Shown here in pieces: positions 9,172-16,503 of a stretch of 48,257 nt of DNA. The stretch comes from Prochlorococcus sp. AG-409-B13 (GTDB lineage Bacteria; Cyanobacteriota; Cyanobacteriia; PCC-6307; Cyanobiaceae). A model generated the notes under the pieces. That model searched no databases, was not told where the DNA came from, and saw only the letters and a list, made by a program, of their open reading frames with translations. The stretch spans positions 1 through 48,257 of the forward strand of contig QCJM01000008.1 in the NCBI GenBank assembly GCA_003216035.1, read 5' to 3'. Within the stretch, counting starts at the first letter, position 1. Every line of letters begins with the position of its first letter. The position numbers and the translations under genes are program-made.

Positions 9172-9178
9172 CAAATTC

Positions 9179-9841
9179 TCAAAGATCCCCAACCTTAAGA
9201 ATGCGTAAGGCTGCCATAGCTGCTCCATAACCATTATCGATATTTACAACAACTAATCCAGGCGCACAACTGGAAAGCATTCCGGCAAGGGCGGCCCTGC
9301 CTCCCGAGCTAACACCATATCCAACTGAAATAGGCACACCGATTACAGGCTGAGGGACTAAACCTGCAAGGACTGTAGGTAGAGCTCCTTCCATACCTGC
9401 ACAAGCAATCAAAGCCTTGGCACTTTTTAATCTCTCCAAACTATCAAGAAGTCTATGCAGGCCAGCCACTCCCACATCAAGCAAAAGCTCTGTCTGAATG
9501 CCATGCCAACGCAAACCCAATTCGGCTTCAGCCGCAACAACCAGATCACTAGTTCCACCACTCAAGATGACCACCTTTCCAAGTAATGGCTGAAGTGCTA
9601 AAGGCTGACCTAACGTCAAACATCTAGATTCATGATGGAACTGAACATTCTCAACTAAATCAACTAATTTCTCTGCTTTTAATAAGTCAACTCTAGTTAC
9701 CAAAGCATGCTCACCATGAGCCTGAAGTATTTTTAAAATCGAGCATATTTGTTCAACAGACTTATGCTCACCCCATATGGCCTCGACCATTCCCAGTCGA
9801 AGTCTCCTTCCCATATCTAATCTGGCCTGCTTATCAATCAT
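9179..9841 (-). CDS. larB: LarB-type pyridinium-3,5-biscarboxylate synthase
   Basis: It belongs to the PurE-like LarB family, which carboxylates and hydrolyses nicotinate adenine dinucleotide in the first step of the nickel-pincer nucleotide pathway. Visible features are the N-terminal helical segment with RRLRLGMVEAIWGEHKS and the PurE-type core LGKVVILSGGTSDLVVAAEA. LIACAGMEGALPTVLAGLVPQPVIGVPISVGYG follows, broken here only by short loops, and the end is VVVNIDNGYGAA. At 220 residues it is slightly short but complete. Its ATG overlaps the upstream stop by 4 bases. No larC or larE lies in the window. Confidence 0.85.
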   Translation of the reverse strand: MIDKQARLDMGRRLRLGMVEAIWGEHKSVEQICSILKILQAHGEHALVTRVDLLKAEKLVDLVENVQFHHESRCLTLGQPLALQPLLGKVVILSGGTSDLVVAAEAELGLRWHGIQTELLLDVGVAGLHRLLDSLERLKSAKALIACAGMEGALPTVLAGLVPQPVIGVPISVGYGVSSGGRAALAGMLSSCAPGLVVVNIDNGYGAAMAALRILKVGDL

Positions 9842-10299
9842 TGTGGAAGCAATTCACTCTGAGAACGCAAAGGGAAAGGATTTCCTGTGATCTTCCCAGT
9901 TGAATCTCGTGCAAGCTTTTCAAATTTCTTTTGAACTGCATCTACTTCCTCTTGTGGGATAGCTTTCCATTGATCTCGACTTTCCCAAGTGATTAGCAAA
10001 ATAGCTTCTTCTTTTTCTTGATCCCAAAAAAGTTTTCTTTCAACAAAACCATTTTGCTTTGCTAGCCACGGTTCCCAACTTGCCTTCTCAGCATTCAACC
10101 AAGCTTCTCGATCATCACTTGAAACATGTAAGCGAAGAAGCTCAAAAACTTTCGTATCAAGGTTCCCCATCTCTAACGAAAGTTGTTCAGCGGAATAAGC
10201 ATATTGAGTATTAGCAAATATCAACAAGAATAGTCCTAGAAACAATACGAAAAAGCTAGAAACCCTTAACCAGGCACGTCGAAGAATATGACGATTCAT
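9838..10299 (-). CDS. TIGR03792 family cyanobacterial protein
   Basis: A 153-residue protein with an N-terminal hydrophobic helix ([18 protein letters not shown], residues 13-30) and an AYSAE boundary that suggests a signal peptide or anchor. The rest is a small alpha/beta domain of antibiotic-biosynthesis-monooxygenase style, with [19 protein letters not shown] and [18 protein letters not shown] associate this pattern with the uncharacterised cyanobacterial family TIGR03792. It is coupled at both ends by 4-base overlaps, to ispF upstream and larB downstream. Confidence 0.75.
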   Translation of the reverse strand: MNRHILRRAWLRVSSFFVLFLGLFLLIFANTQYAYSAEQLSLEMGNLDTKVFELLRLHVSSDDREAWLNAEKASWEPWLAKQNGFVERKLFWDQEKEEAILLITWESRDQWKAIPQEEVDAVQKKFEKLARDSTGKITGNPFPLRSQSELLPQ

Positions 10300-10796
10300 A
10301 ATCGCCCTAACAGCGCCACTGCTTGACTACTTATACCCTCCTCACGTCCTTCTGGGCCAAGACACTCATTTGTAGTGGCTTTAACCCCAACAGCATCGAA
10401 ATCTACTCCCAGCCTCTCAGATAAATTTTTTCGCATGCACTCAATATGAGGCTTCAACTTGGGCCGCTCTGCGACTACAACTGCATCAATGTTCAAAACG
10501 CGCCATCCACTCTCATTTATAAGTGATACAACCTTTTCAAGCAGCAATAAACTATCCGCACCTCTCCATTTGGGATCATCTGGCGGGAAATACTTACCAA
10601 TATCGCCTAAAGAAAGAGCTCCCAACAATGCATCCATCACTGCATGTGTAAGCACATCTGCATCACTATGACCATCGAGACCCAAACCATCTGGATGGAG
10701 AAGAGTTACTCCTCCAAGTATTAATGATCGACCTGGCACTAAGCGATGAATATCATAACCGTTGCCGATACGGAACTGTGGTTTTGAGTCAGTCAT
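10296..10796 (-). CDS. ispF: 2-C-methyl-D-erythritol 2,4-cyclodiphosphate synthase
   Basis: Cyclises the CDP-ME 2-phosphate intermediate in the MEP isoprenoid pathway, which feeds carotenoid, phytol and quinone synthesis. The zinc site is seen in [11 protein letters not shown] (Asp 15, His 17) and the later His of [28 protein letters not shown] and [16 protein letters not shown] follow. The length of 166 residues is normal. It is first in the ispF-TIGR03792-larB operon. Its first 47 bases and about 20 bases of leader form one copy of the island-flanking repeat. Confidence 0.96.
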   Translation of the reverse strand: MTDSKPQFRIGNGYDIHRLVPGRSLILGGVTLLHPDGLGLDGHSDADVLTHAVMDALLGALSLGDIGKYFPPDDPKWRGADSLLLLEKVVSLINESGWRVLNIDAVVVAERPKLKPHIECMRKNLSERLGVDFDAVGVKATTNECLGPEGREEGISSQAVALLGRL

Positions 10797-10816
10797 AGCA
10801 ACGGATCTCGGGGGAG
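10750..10816 (-). repeat. Island-flanking repeat, copy A (ispF head)
   Basis: These 67 bases cover the first 15-16 codons of ispF and 20 bases of leader. They match 12491-12557 with about 8 mismatches, without gaps, by eye. The match stops just past 10816, where the unrelated island sequence begins. The core encodes RIGNGYDI, shared in frame with copies B and C. Confidence 0.85.
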
Positions 10817-10951
10817 TGAAAGCATCCGTACCTCATCTGTACTTCAATAAAGACATTCTGTAAACAATCCGTTTGAAGAGAATTTCGCAAGATTTGCTTT
10901 GTTTTCATTTTAGTTCCGAGCGATCAGAAAAAAGTACAAAGCAAGAATCTG

Positions 10952-10968
10952 ATGAGTGTGAAACAAGA
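10952..10968 (+). repeat. 17-base direct repeat, copy 1
   Basis: ATGAGTGTGAAACAAGA occurs here and again at 14645-14661. Both copies could be starts of aborted frames (MSVKQD..., 14 residues each). One copy lies in each half of the island. By rough expectation a 17-base chance match in 48 kb is unlikely but not excluded. Confidence 0.5.
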
Positions 10969-11021
10969 TCCAATTCAAAATTTAAGGGGATTATGAGTCA
11001 TGGCAATTGAAAGAGTCTCAC

Positions 11022-11039
11022 ATTAGCTTTAAAGCTAAT
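11022..11039. repeat. Perfect 18-base palindrome
   Basis: ATTAGCTTTAAAGCTAAT reads the same on both strands. No gene covers it. It could bind a dimeric regulator or form a small hairpin. No T-run supports a terminator. Confidence 0.5.
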
Positions 11040-11233
11040 CCATGCACTAAGTCTTCAAAAAAGCTTGGTCTAATTATAGACAAAGCAGTTGAAGTAAGGA
11101 GGTCTTCTTATATCTTAATTGGTGAATTTAACTATCTTATGTTTCTTGTCAGCTAACTTCTTATCAAAAAAAGGCAGTCAAGCTATACGTGGTATACTAT
11201 CAAAAGAATTTTTAACATGTCAAAATAACCTAC

Positions 11234-12400
11234 ATGAAGAATTACAATTGGCTTAGGATATTAAAAGAGCAAAATAACTCAAATATAATTGATCTTATCA
11301 ATGCAGTTAATAAAAATGGCCTTGAAGATAATTTTATACAGATAGGAACCATTAGAGAAGATATTCTAGCCTCCTTAGATGAGGAGTCCATAAAATACCT
11401 TGCAAAAAGGAAGGACCTATTACAACGTAGGATTGAAAGAAAACTTATCGAAGAGAGCCATGATAGCTATATGTTTCCAATCATGCAGGAAGAATATTGT
11501 CTTGAGATAGATTTCCTAAAATATGCTTTTCCTCTTCCTCACTTTCCAGAATACAAATCAGCAAATGAACTTAAAATATTAACCATAGGTTCTTGCTTTG
11601 CTGAAAATGTATCCGCAACATTAAAAGAAGCAGGTATTCAAACTAGCAATAGTGGTTTTCCAGAGGATATTAATTCTCCAATAGGCCTGCTTTCATTATT
11701 GCTAGAGATAAAAGAAAAAAAAGAGCATAGATATAAGGACCTGCTTCTTTCTAAAGAGCTGGAAAGCAACTTCCAATCAAATGAATATTATCAAGACTAT
11801 ATCAATGGGGAGCTTAATAGACTTGATGAATTAAGTTCTTACATAAAAAAATCTAATTTAATAATAATTACACTTGGGAATACTCTTGAATGGAGCCATA
11901 CTTTTAATTCAGATAAACTAATAACAGATCCGCGGATTGCGATGCATTGTTTCAATTATCATGTTCAGGGACAATTAAAATCTATAAGGCTGAAAAATAG
12001 CTCAAGAGTTCAATCTCCAATAGAAATAACTATTAAGGCAATTAAATATATCTATAAGACCTTAAGAGAGTTGAGCAATGCAAATTTAATTTTTACAGTG
12101 TCCCCAATCCCAATAAGGGGGATTAGCAAAGATGATAAAAACGCAATAAAGGAAAAATCTGCAATAATCGCAAATAATATTACGAAGTCTAAACTAAGAG
12201 TAGCCCTTGAAGAAATGATCTCTCTAGATTCAACAGAAAATGTATTTTACTTTCCCTCATTTGAAATAGCAAATGATGTGTGCGCGAGGATACCAAATAG
12301 AGGGTTTGGGAATAATGATTCAAATGCAAGGCATTTAGACACATCGGTAGTAAAAGGAATATGTGATTATTTCTTATGGAGGATTCTTGAATCTAAATAG
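11234..12400 (+). CDS. GSCFA-domain protein (SGNH-hydrolase-like)
   Basis: A 388-residue protein whose central block reads LKILTIGSCFAENV with GSCFA at residues 119-123, the namesake motif of PF08885. The later LIIITLGNTLEW, IFTVSPIP and a C-terminal ARHLD (the possible Asp/His of an SGNH-type triad) agree with that fold. Residues 1-80 are a helical, charged extension without a clear family. No signal peptide or membrane segment is seen. GSCFA proteins are often found with surface-polysaccharide genes and may transfer or remove acyl groups, but the substrate is not known. It is AT-rich compared with the housekeeping genes and is the only plus-strand gene of the island's left half. Confidence 0.8.
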   Translation: MKNYNWLRILKEQNNSNIIDLINAVNKNGLEDNFIQIGTIREDILASLDEESIKYLAKRKDLLQRRIERKLIEESHDSYMFPIMQEEYCLEIDFLKYAFPLPHFPEYKSANELKILTIGSCFAENVSATLKEAGIQTSNSGFPEDINSPIGLLSLLLEIKEKKEHRYKDLLLSKELESNFQSNEYYQDYINGELNRLDELSSYIKKSNLIIITLGNTLEWSHTFNSDKLITDPRIAMHCFNYHVQGQLKSIRLKNSSRVQSPIEITIKAIKYIYKTLRELSNANLIFTVSPIPIRGISKDDKNAIKEKSAIIANNITKSKLRVALEEMISLDSTENVFYFPSFEIANDVCARIPNRGFGNNDSNARHLDTSVVKGICDYFLWRILESK

Positions 12401-12474
12401 TCTAGTTTTTACTTTTACTGTATTAAGTATTCTATTAATCATCTTTAAAGTATTGAACTACAACTTCAATCTGA

Positions 12475-12557
12475 TTACCAGTCTGGGTAAATATCATATC
12501 CATTACCGATACGGAACTGTGTTTTTGAGTCAGTCATAGCAAGGGGTTTCGAGGGAG
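12475..12557 (-). pseudogene. Hybrid ispF-head/trmD-tail fragment, repeat copy B
   Basis: The minus strand encodes a 20-residue frame from ATG 12535-12537 to TAA 12475-12477. It begins [16 protein letters not shown], as IspF does (one residue differs in the first 16), and ends YDIYPDW-stop, as TrmD does. The bases before the ATG (12538-12557) also match the ispF leader. Bases 12478-12507 match the trmD end with 5 mismatches in 30. So the 5' part comes from ispF and the 3' part from trmD, joined in frame inside the shared core. It is too short to be an enzyme. It is best read as a recombination junction or circularised attachment site. Confidence 0.85.
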
Positions 12558-12674
12558 AAAATCAAGCTGTAGGGATCAAATATTCAAAGCTATTTCTTAA
12601 TAATCTTAAAGATAGCTTCCATTATCTAAATTATAATAATTAAGCCTTGTTAAATACTCATCAGAGGCTACATT

Positions 12675-14030
12675 TTATGACATATTATTATACTTCTTAA
12701 TTTTTATAGGGGCTGAATATGTACAGCCCTTGCATGGCTGCAATGTTGAACCTCTATTTAAATCATCAGGTAGAAATTTCTTCATTTTATGTCTATAAAT
12801 AGTTAATACATTCTGATTAAATGCATCTCCTATATGATGATCTATCTTGCCTGAATCCATACAACAGAGTCCTATTTTCCCATCAGCAAGTATTGTTAAG
12901 TCAAACCATCGATGACATGGTTGTTTTTTATAGGCCATAATAGGAATATGCCAGTTTTCATTTAATCTATTTGAATAATCATTTGTACCTGTCCAGTCAT
13001 TTAGTTTAAGAAGTTTTGCGGGGAAGAGTGGGTACCTAGCCTTACAGAATTCAAAAAACATCAAGTCCTTTCTTGCATCAGTACTAACTCTTGATAGCTC
13101 AACTGGTATTTTCAGCTTCTTTTGTTTAGTTAAATCATGCAAGTGATCTAAGTTACGACAAGTCCTATCAAGATCAAGACTCATCAATTCTTTGTAATCT
13201 CTAGCATTCGATTCATTCAAAGAGAAGGTAAGCATTAAACGTTGGAAAATAGAGTCATTATATTTACCCCAGAAGTATCCATCCTTTCCTAAAGACAATA
13301 AATGATCGATGATTTTTTGAGGAAGGTAATTCCCATTTGAAATAATGCATACTCTTGACAAAGGGTGCATCCTAAGAATCTGTTCGCAAATATCCATTAC
13401 TCTATTATCGAGAAAAGGTTCTGAGATACGATAAGGGTTAATAGTAAACATACGATCTTTTGGAATCGCAGCTAATTCATTTAAAATTTTCTGAATCATT
13501 TCTGAGCTCATCTTCGAGCCTTGACGATTTAGATCTCCATAATCACAGAATTGACATCTGGCATTACATATGGCTATTGTTTCTAAGTGAATAACGCGAG
13601 GATAGATTAAATCATAATTCTGAAGGCTTAAACTTGGTCTAATATTTCTCAAAGCCATAATCGCAATAGTTAAATGGCTCTTAGTTGTATAAGAAAATCG
13701 TTTATATTTTAGGACTTCTGAAAGCATATATTTGCCTAATTTTAAGATTTCACCTGCTTTAGAGTCAGGAACATAAAGTTCTGACAACTCTAAGAAATAA
13801 GCTTGCAGTTTATAATTTATTTCTGTAGGTATCAAAATATCTCTATCATTAGAATCTCCAAAAAGGATTATAAACCTAATTGCCTCATTAACCTTATCTC
13901 TAGCAGCTATGTTTTCATCTAAAAGAATCTTTGTTAAATGATTAATCTCAAATTTTGGATGCAACTCTGTTTTCGAGTTAAAAATCCAATCTAAGGAGAG
14001 ATGGTCTGATGCTGAATTATTTACTGCCAT
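12675..14030 (-). CDS. Radical SAM protein with C-terminal SPASM-like domain
   Basis: A 451-residue protein. After a helical N-terminal domain of about 140 residues, the radical SAM core opens with IHLETIAICNARCQFCDYGD, where C155, C159 and C162 form the CxxxCxxC [4Fe-4S] site. The core continues with NPYRISEPFLD and CIISNGNYL. The C-terminal part (about 370-440) has further Cys residues in PCHRWFDL, GLCCMDSG and PCKGC, the pattern of a SPASM or twitch domain binding extra clusters. Such proteins modify peptides or sugars, and the substrate here is unknown. No RiPP precursor, peptidase or transporter is adjacent, so a glycan or small-molecule role is as likely. Confidence 0.85.
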   Translation of the reverse strand: MAVNNSASDHLSLDWIFNSKTELHPKFEINHLTKILLDENIAARDKVNEAIRFIILFGDSNDRDILIPTEINYKLQAYFLELSELYVPDSKAGEILKLGKYMLSEVLKYKRFSYTTKSHLTIAIMALRNIRPSLSLQNYDLIYPRVIHLETIAICNARCQFCDYGDLNRQGSKMSSEMIQKILNELAAIPKDRMFTINPYRISEPFLDNRVMDICEQILRMHPLSRVCIISNGNYLPQKIIDHLLSLGKDGYFWGKYNDSIFQRLMLTFSLNESNARDYKELMSLDLDRTCRNLDHLHDLTKQKKLKIPVELSRVSTDARKDLMFFEFCKARYPLFPAKLLKLNDWTGTNDYSNRLNENWHIPIMAYKKQPCHRWFDLTILADGKIGLCCMDSGKIDHHIGDAFNQNVLTIYRHKMKKFLPDDLNRGSTLQPCKGCTYSAPIKIKKYNNMS

Positions 14031-14246
14031 TTCTCGAGAAAATATACCCTTTAAAGATAATAAGCCCCATCAAGGCAATAAGGAAGATGATCATAAAGAA
14101 AGAAATGTTATTTTAATTCTCTAGCTTGATAAACTCAAGGGGGTAGGTTGGTAATCAAGAATTAGGAATTATATTATTCTAGCTTTTGATAACTCTGTCG
14201 CAGTTGAGTGACATTCAAGCTTGTTGCAAGCGGTAGATGTGATTCG

Positions 14247-14444
14247 CTAGTTAATCTGAAACTTACCAGTCGTTCCTTTATACTTTACTTTTTTATACTT
14301 TACTTTTTTATCTTCTGATTTAAGTAAATGTTTAGGCCAACTATATCTAATTAAACCAACGGTATTTGACTGATGTCTTGGTAGAGAATAAAGGGTAATT
14401 CTTGTTAGCATCTGCCAGCGAGGCAGGGATTCGCTCTCAGACAA
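14247..14444 (-). CDS. Doubtful small basic protein (65 aa)
   Basis: TTG-started frame with a central LPRWQMLTRITLYSLP, then RYSWPKHLLKSE, and a lysine-rich end containing the duplicated pentapeptide KKVKY-KKVKY. The open frame extends about ten codons above the TTG before a stop. Residue composition is protein-like, but there is no recognisable family and no ribosome site. It may be the end of a longer broken gene. Confidence 0.3.
   Translation of the reverse strand: MSESESLPRWQMLTRITLYSLPRHQSNTVGLIRYSWPKHLLKSEDKKVKYKKVKYKGTTGKFQIN
14280..14309. repeat. Two tandem copies of a 15-base unit
   Basis: ATACTTTACTTTTTT is repeated exactly twice (14280-14294 and 14295-14309). The unit is a multiple of three and, on the minus strand, duplicates five codons (KKVKY) of the doubtful frame without breaking it. 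Confidence 0.8.
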
Positions 14445-14644
14445 GTCTCTAAGCTTCTCTGATGCGTCTTAATTGACTCGAACAGAAGGTACTCTAGTAC
14501 CCTTACGCCTCTCGTACCGTCTTCTCGCTAGGTATAGTGAAAATCCTTTTCTGCATACTTTTTCTGTTTTTGGTAATACGTTGATGTTTAGTTAATTTCT
14601 TCATTTGAGTGATAATGATTTTGATGCAACTTTGTAACGAGCGT

Positions 14645-14661
14645 ATGAGTGTGAAACAAGA
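14645..14661 (+). repeat. 17-base direct repeat, copy 2
   Basis: Second exact copy of ATGAGTGTGAAACAAGA, in the trmD-proximal half of the island. The short frame from this ATG stops after 14 residues, as does the first copy. Confidence 0.5.
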
Positions 14662-14726
14662 CCACTATTTGAGTATTACGTATCAGTGAATGTTAATCAA
14701 GGAAACGTGAGCAACAACAACGCATA

Positions 14727-14754
14727 AACATCCCATCTCGCTGGATGGGATGTT
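14727..14754 (-). terminator. 11-bp hairpin downstream of the 68-aa gene
   Basis: AACATCCCATC (14727-14737) pairs perfectly with GATGGGATGTT (14744-14754) across a 6-base loop. On the minus strand it lies about 28 bases after the stop of the small membrane-protein gene and is followed by TTTATG, a weak T-run. It is a plausible terminator for that gene. Confidence 0.5.
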
Positions 14755-14781
14755 GTGGGTTATGTAAAGAGAAATACGAAC

Positions 14782-14988
14782 CTAAGAAAGTAGAGCGAAT
14801 GAGGAAGTGGCAATTAGCAGGTAGGTCAAGGCTAATCTATCTTCTTTTAGTGTGGTTATCAGCTTGGATATAGCATACAAACGATCATCTTGCAGGGCAA
14901 TAAATTCGTGTGCTGCTTCGATAATTGCTTGTTTGGAAGATCTTTCGTTGATGACTTCAGACTTAATTGAAGTAATTGAGGCTGACAT
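14782..14988 (-). CDS. Small tail-anchored-like hypothetical protein (68 aa)
   Basis: From ATG 14988 the protein reads MSASITSIKSEVINERSSK, then a helix with EAAHEFIALQDDRLYAISKL. It ends in a hydrophobic stretch (LALTYLLIATSSFALLS) that could span the membrane at the extreme C-terminus. The frame is open 13 codons further upstream to 15027, but the added residues look unstructured. A hairpin follows the stop. It is not recognised and lies between the radical SAM and oxygenase genes on the same strand. Confidence 0.55.
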   Translation of the reverse strand: MSASITSIKSEVINERSSKQAIIEAAHEFIALQDDRLYAISKLITTLKEDRLALTYLLIATSSFALLS

Positions 14989-15211
14989 GGTTTTCGTGAG
15001 AGCTGATCTAAGTGAGCAGCAATACATAGATCAGGAATTGAACCGTGACGAAGAGTCACCATTTTTGATCTCTATGTGAACATTATCTGATGATATCCAA
15101 ATACTTCTCCCGTAGATATCAAACTATTTCCTTCTTGAATATTATCTTTTCTTTAAATCCTAAATGTTTTATTCTAAACTATATTTTAGCACGAGCTTTC
15201 GTTGCATCTAA

Positions 15212-15910
15212 TCATGAACTTTTCTTTCCGCTGAAATCCATATAATATCTAGTAGCATTTCCCATTGCTAAACCAAGCCCTTCAGGTTTTCTAGGGATAT
15301 AATAGTAAAGTGCGATTGATTTTCTGTGTATACCTTCTGGTAGTCTCATCGGGTCAGGGTGTCCATGAAGAGTAAGATTAGTAGTTGTGAATAATACTGT
15401 TCTATTAAAGATTGGATATATTTTGGATTTCATTGTTACAACATCATTTTTTGATGTGGCCAGACAAAGGTCACCTCCCCATTGTTCATTCCAATTCGAA
15501 TTAAGGTAAATTAGTAGGTTCAATCTTCTGTATAGGGATAATTTTTTATGCCAAAGGAAATCAGTATGCATCTTGAGAAAACCTTGATTCCCTACAGAGT
15601 GAATACCACCCCCTAATAGATAAGGATCAGCCTTTAGATCCTTTTCTTTTACTATTTCTGCTAGGTATTTAATAAAACGAGGAGAATTGCAATACTCTAT
15701 TAACTTAGATGTGTATTCACCCATTTTCTCCTTCTCTGAGCATGTTTTCTTTTCGAAAGTATGAAAGTCCTTTTTATAAACATTCCAATGCTTTTGATAT
15801 TTACATTCATTCTCTACATTTTTTAAAAACTCTTTATCCCAAAGCTCGTCAACTATTAAATGGGGGAAGGGCTTTGCTTGAAGATATCTCTTGTGAGATC
15901 CTATAACCAT
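15212..15910 (-). CDS. 2-oxoglutarate/Fe(II)-dependent oxygenase (prolyl 4-hydroxylase-like)
   Basis: A double-stranded beta-helix oxygenase of about 232 residues. The iron site is visible as MHTDFLWH (His-x-Asp), and a distal His in TLHGHPDP is followed by the RKSIALYYY strand, whose Arg/Lys would bind 2-oxoglutarate. RRLNLLIYLNSNWNEQWGGD between them is typical of the 2OG-FeII_Oxy_3 group. The start at ATG 15910 (MVIGSHKRYLQAKPFPHLIVD) gives the usual N-terminus. The frame extends up to 16009 with Ile/Lys-rich codons that overlap another small frame. The substrate is unknown. Relatives hydroxylate peptides or sit among surface-glycan genes. Confidence 0.82.
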   Translation of the reverse strand: MVIGSHKRYLQAKPFPHLIVDELWDKEFLKNVENECKYQKHWNVYKKDFHTFEKKTCSEKEKMGEYTSKLIEYCNSPRFIKYLAEIVKEKDLKADPYLLGGGIHSVGNQGFLKMHTDFLWHKKLSLYRRLNLLIYLNSNWNEQWGGDLCLATSKNDVVTMKSKIYPIFNRTVLFTTTNLTLHGHPDPMRLPEGIHRKSIALYYYIPRKPEGLGLAMGNATRYYMDFSGKKSS

Positions 15911-15984
15911 CTCAAGTTTTTTTATTGTTAAAATCTTTTTATATTTTGTCAAGATAATAATTAGATTATTGAAGAGTGAAAAGT

Positions 15985-16104
15985 TTAGGATGCATAACTC
16001 TGTTTGCAACCTTTTTTGGATAAGTATTTAATATGCTGAATTGCGTTCATCCTGATTGATCCCACGATACTTTCATGCTCCCAGTCTTTAATGGCTTGAA
16101 GCAT
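15985..16104 (-). CDS. Possible 39-aa protein or remnant between oxygenase and recombinase fragment
   Basis: From ATG 16104 the frame reads MLQAIKDWEHESIVGSIRMN and continues with an AIQHIKYLSKKGC helix to a TAA at 15985. The same frame stays open without an ATG a little further upstream, up to the recombinase fragment, which is in another frame. It may be a frameshifted piece of a longer gene. No family is recognised. Confidence 0.35.
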   Translation of the reverse strand: MLQAIKDWEHESIVGSIRMNAIQHIKYLSKKGCKQSYAS

Positions 16105-16126
16105 CTTTGGATTAATTCTTCGTATT

Positions 16127-16429
16127 TCAAAGATGTATCTCGCCTTCGTCGTATGCTTCTGGTTTTGTTAATTCTGTACCAATTGCTCGAGTATGAGATT
16201 GAGCAGCTGTGATTTTGTCTGCTTCTTGTTCAACTTCAATGTGACCAAAAGTCTTATCTATCTTGTCGATAGATGTACCCATCTGTTTTGCTAATAGATG
16301 AATAGGGACGTCACCGTAACGCAATCTCCAGGAAGCGTATTGATCTCTAACAGCATTTAACGCAGTAAATAAATCATCACTTTTGTGATTGTTCTGTGAT
16401 TTGTGATTTTGGGAATTGGAGTGAGTCAC
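16127..16429 (-). pseudogene. C-terminal remnant of a tyrosine recombinase (phage-type integrase)
   Basis: Residues about 28-65 of this 100-residue frame read RDQYASWRLRYGDVPIHLLA, then KQMGTSIDKIDKTFGH. This matches the end of phage-type integrases, where LRHTYAT...LAKxMGxSxxxxxxxYGH carries the box II Arg and the nucleophilic Tyr. Here the His after Arg is Asp, and the expected Tyr is Phe (TTT at that codon, one base from TAT). The first two-thirds of the enzyme are absent. The frame instead begins with a Gln/Asn/His/Lys-rich stretch. It sits against the trmD end of the island, where an integrase would be expected. Confidence 0.7.
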
Positions 16430-16450
16430 GGTTTTGTGACCTATCTGTGA
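16384..16450 (+). repeat. Cluster of five TGTGA motifs
   Basis: TGTGA occurs at 16384, 16395, 16402, 16435 and 16446. GTCAC(6)GTGAC forms a dyad at about 16425-16440. The cluster lies at and just above the start of the recombinase remnant. It resembles iterons or arm-type sites of an integrase, or an operator array. The role is inferred only from position. Confidence 0.45.
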
Positions 16451-16503
16451 CGCTCATGTCCTAGCAAAAAATTTGAAAGAATCCAGTTATAGCTTAAATC
16501 TTC

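Larger units (their letters stand above)
10797..11233. other. Gene-free left end of the island
   Basis: After the ispF leader this 437-base AT-rich stretch holds no convincing reading frame. It contains the 17-base sequence at 10952-10968, repeated in the other half of the island, and an 18-base perfect palindrome at 11022-11039. The region presumably carries the promoters of ispF (leftward) and the GSCFA gene (rightward). I could not pick out a confident -10/-35 pair. Confidence 0.5.
14031..14781. other. Mostly gene-free interior of the island
   Basis: This 750-base stretch has no strongly supported gene. It contains one doubtful minus-strand frame (14247-14444), a 15-base tandem duplication (14280-14309), a GGTACT/AGTACC dyad near 14487-14500, the second copy of the 17-base repeat (14645-14661) and an 11-bp hairpin (14727-14754). 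The density of small dyads and repeats with no gene suggests decayed mobile DNA. Confidence 0.5.

Noticed and set aside
14440-14560. tmRNA-like or tRNA-like sequence
   Set aside because: Some short dyads are present, but there is no acceptor stem or T-loop consensus.
12675-15910. RiPP (prochlorosin-like) biosynthesis cluster
   Set aside because: A radical SAM/SPASM enzyme is present, but there is no leader-type precursor, LanM or peptidase/transporter gene.
14200-16500. CRISPR array or toxin-antitoxin pair in the island
   Set aside because: No regularly spaced direct repeats and no recognisable toxin or antitoxin. The repeats seen are two-copy or short motifs.
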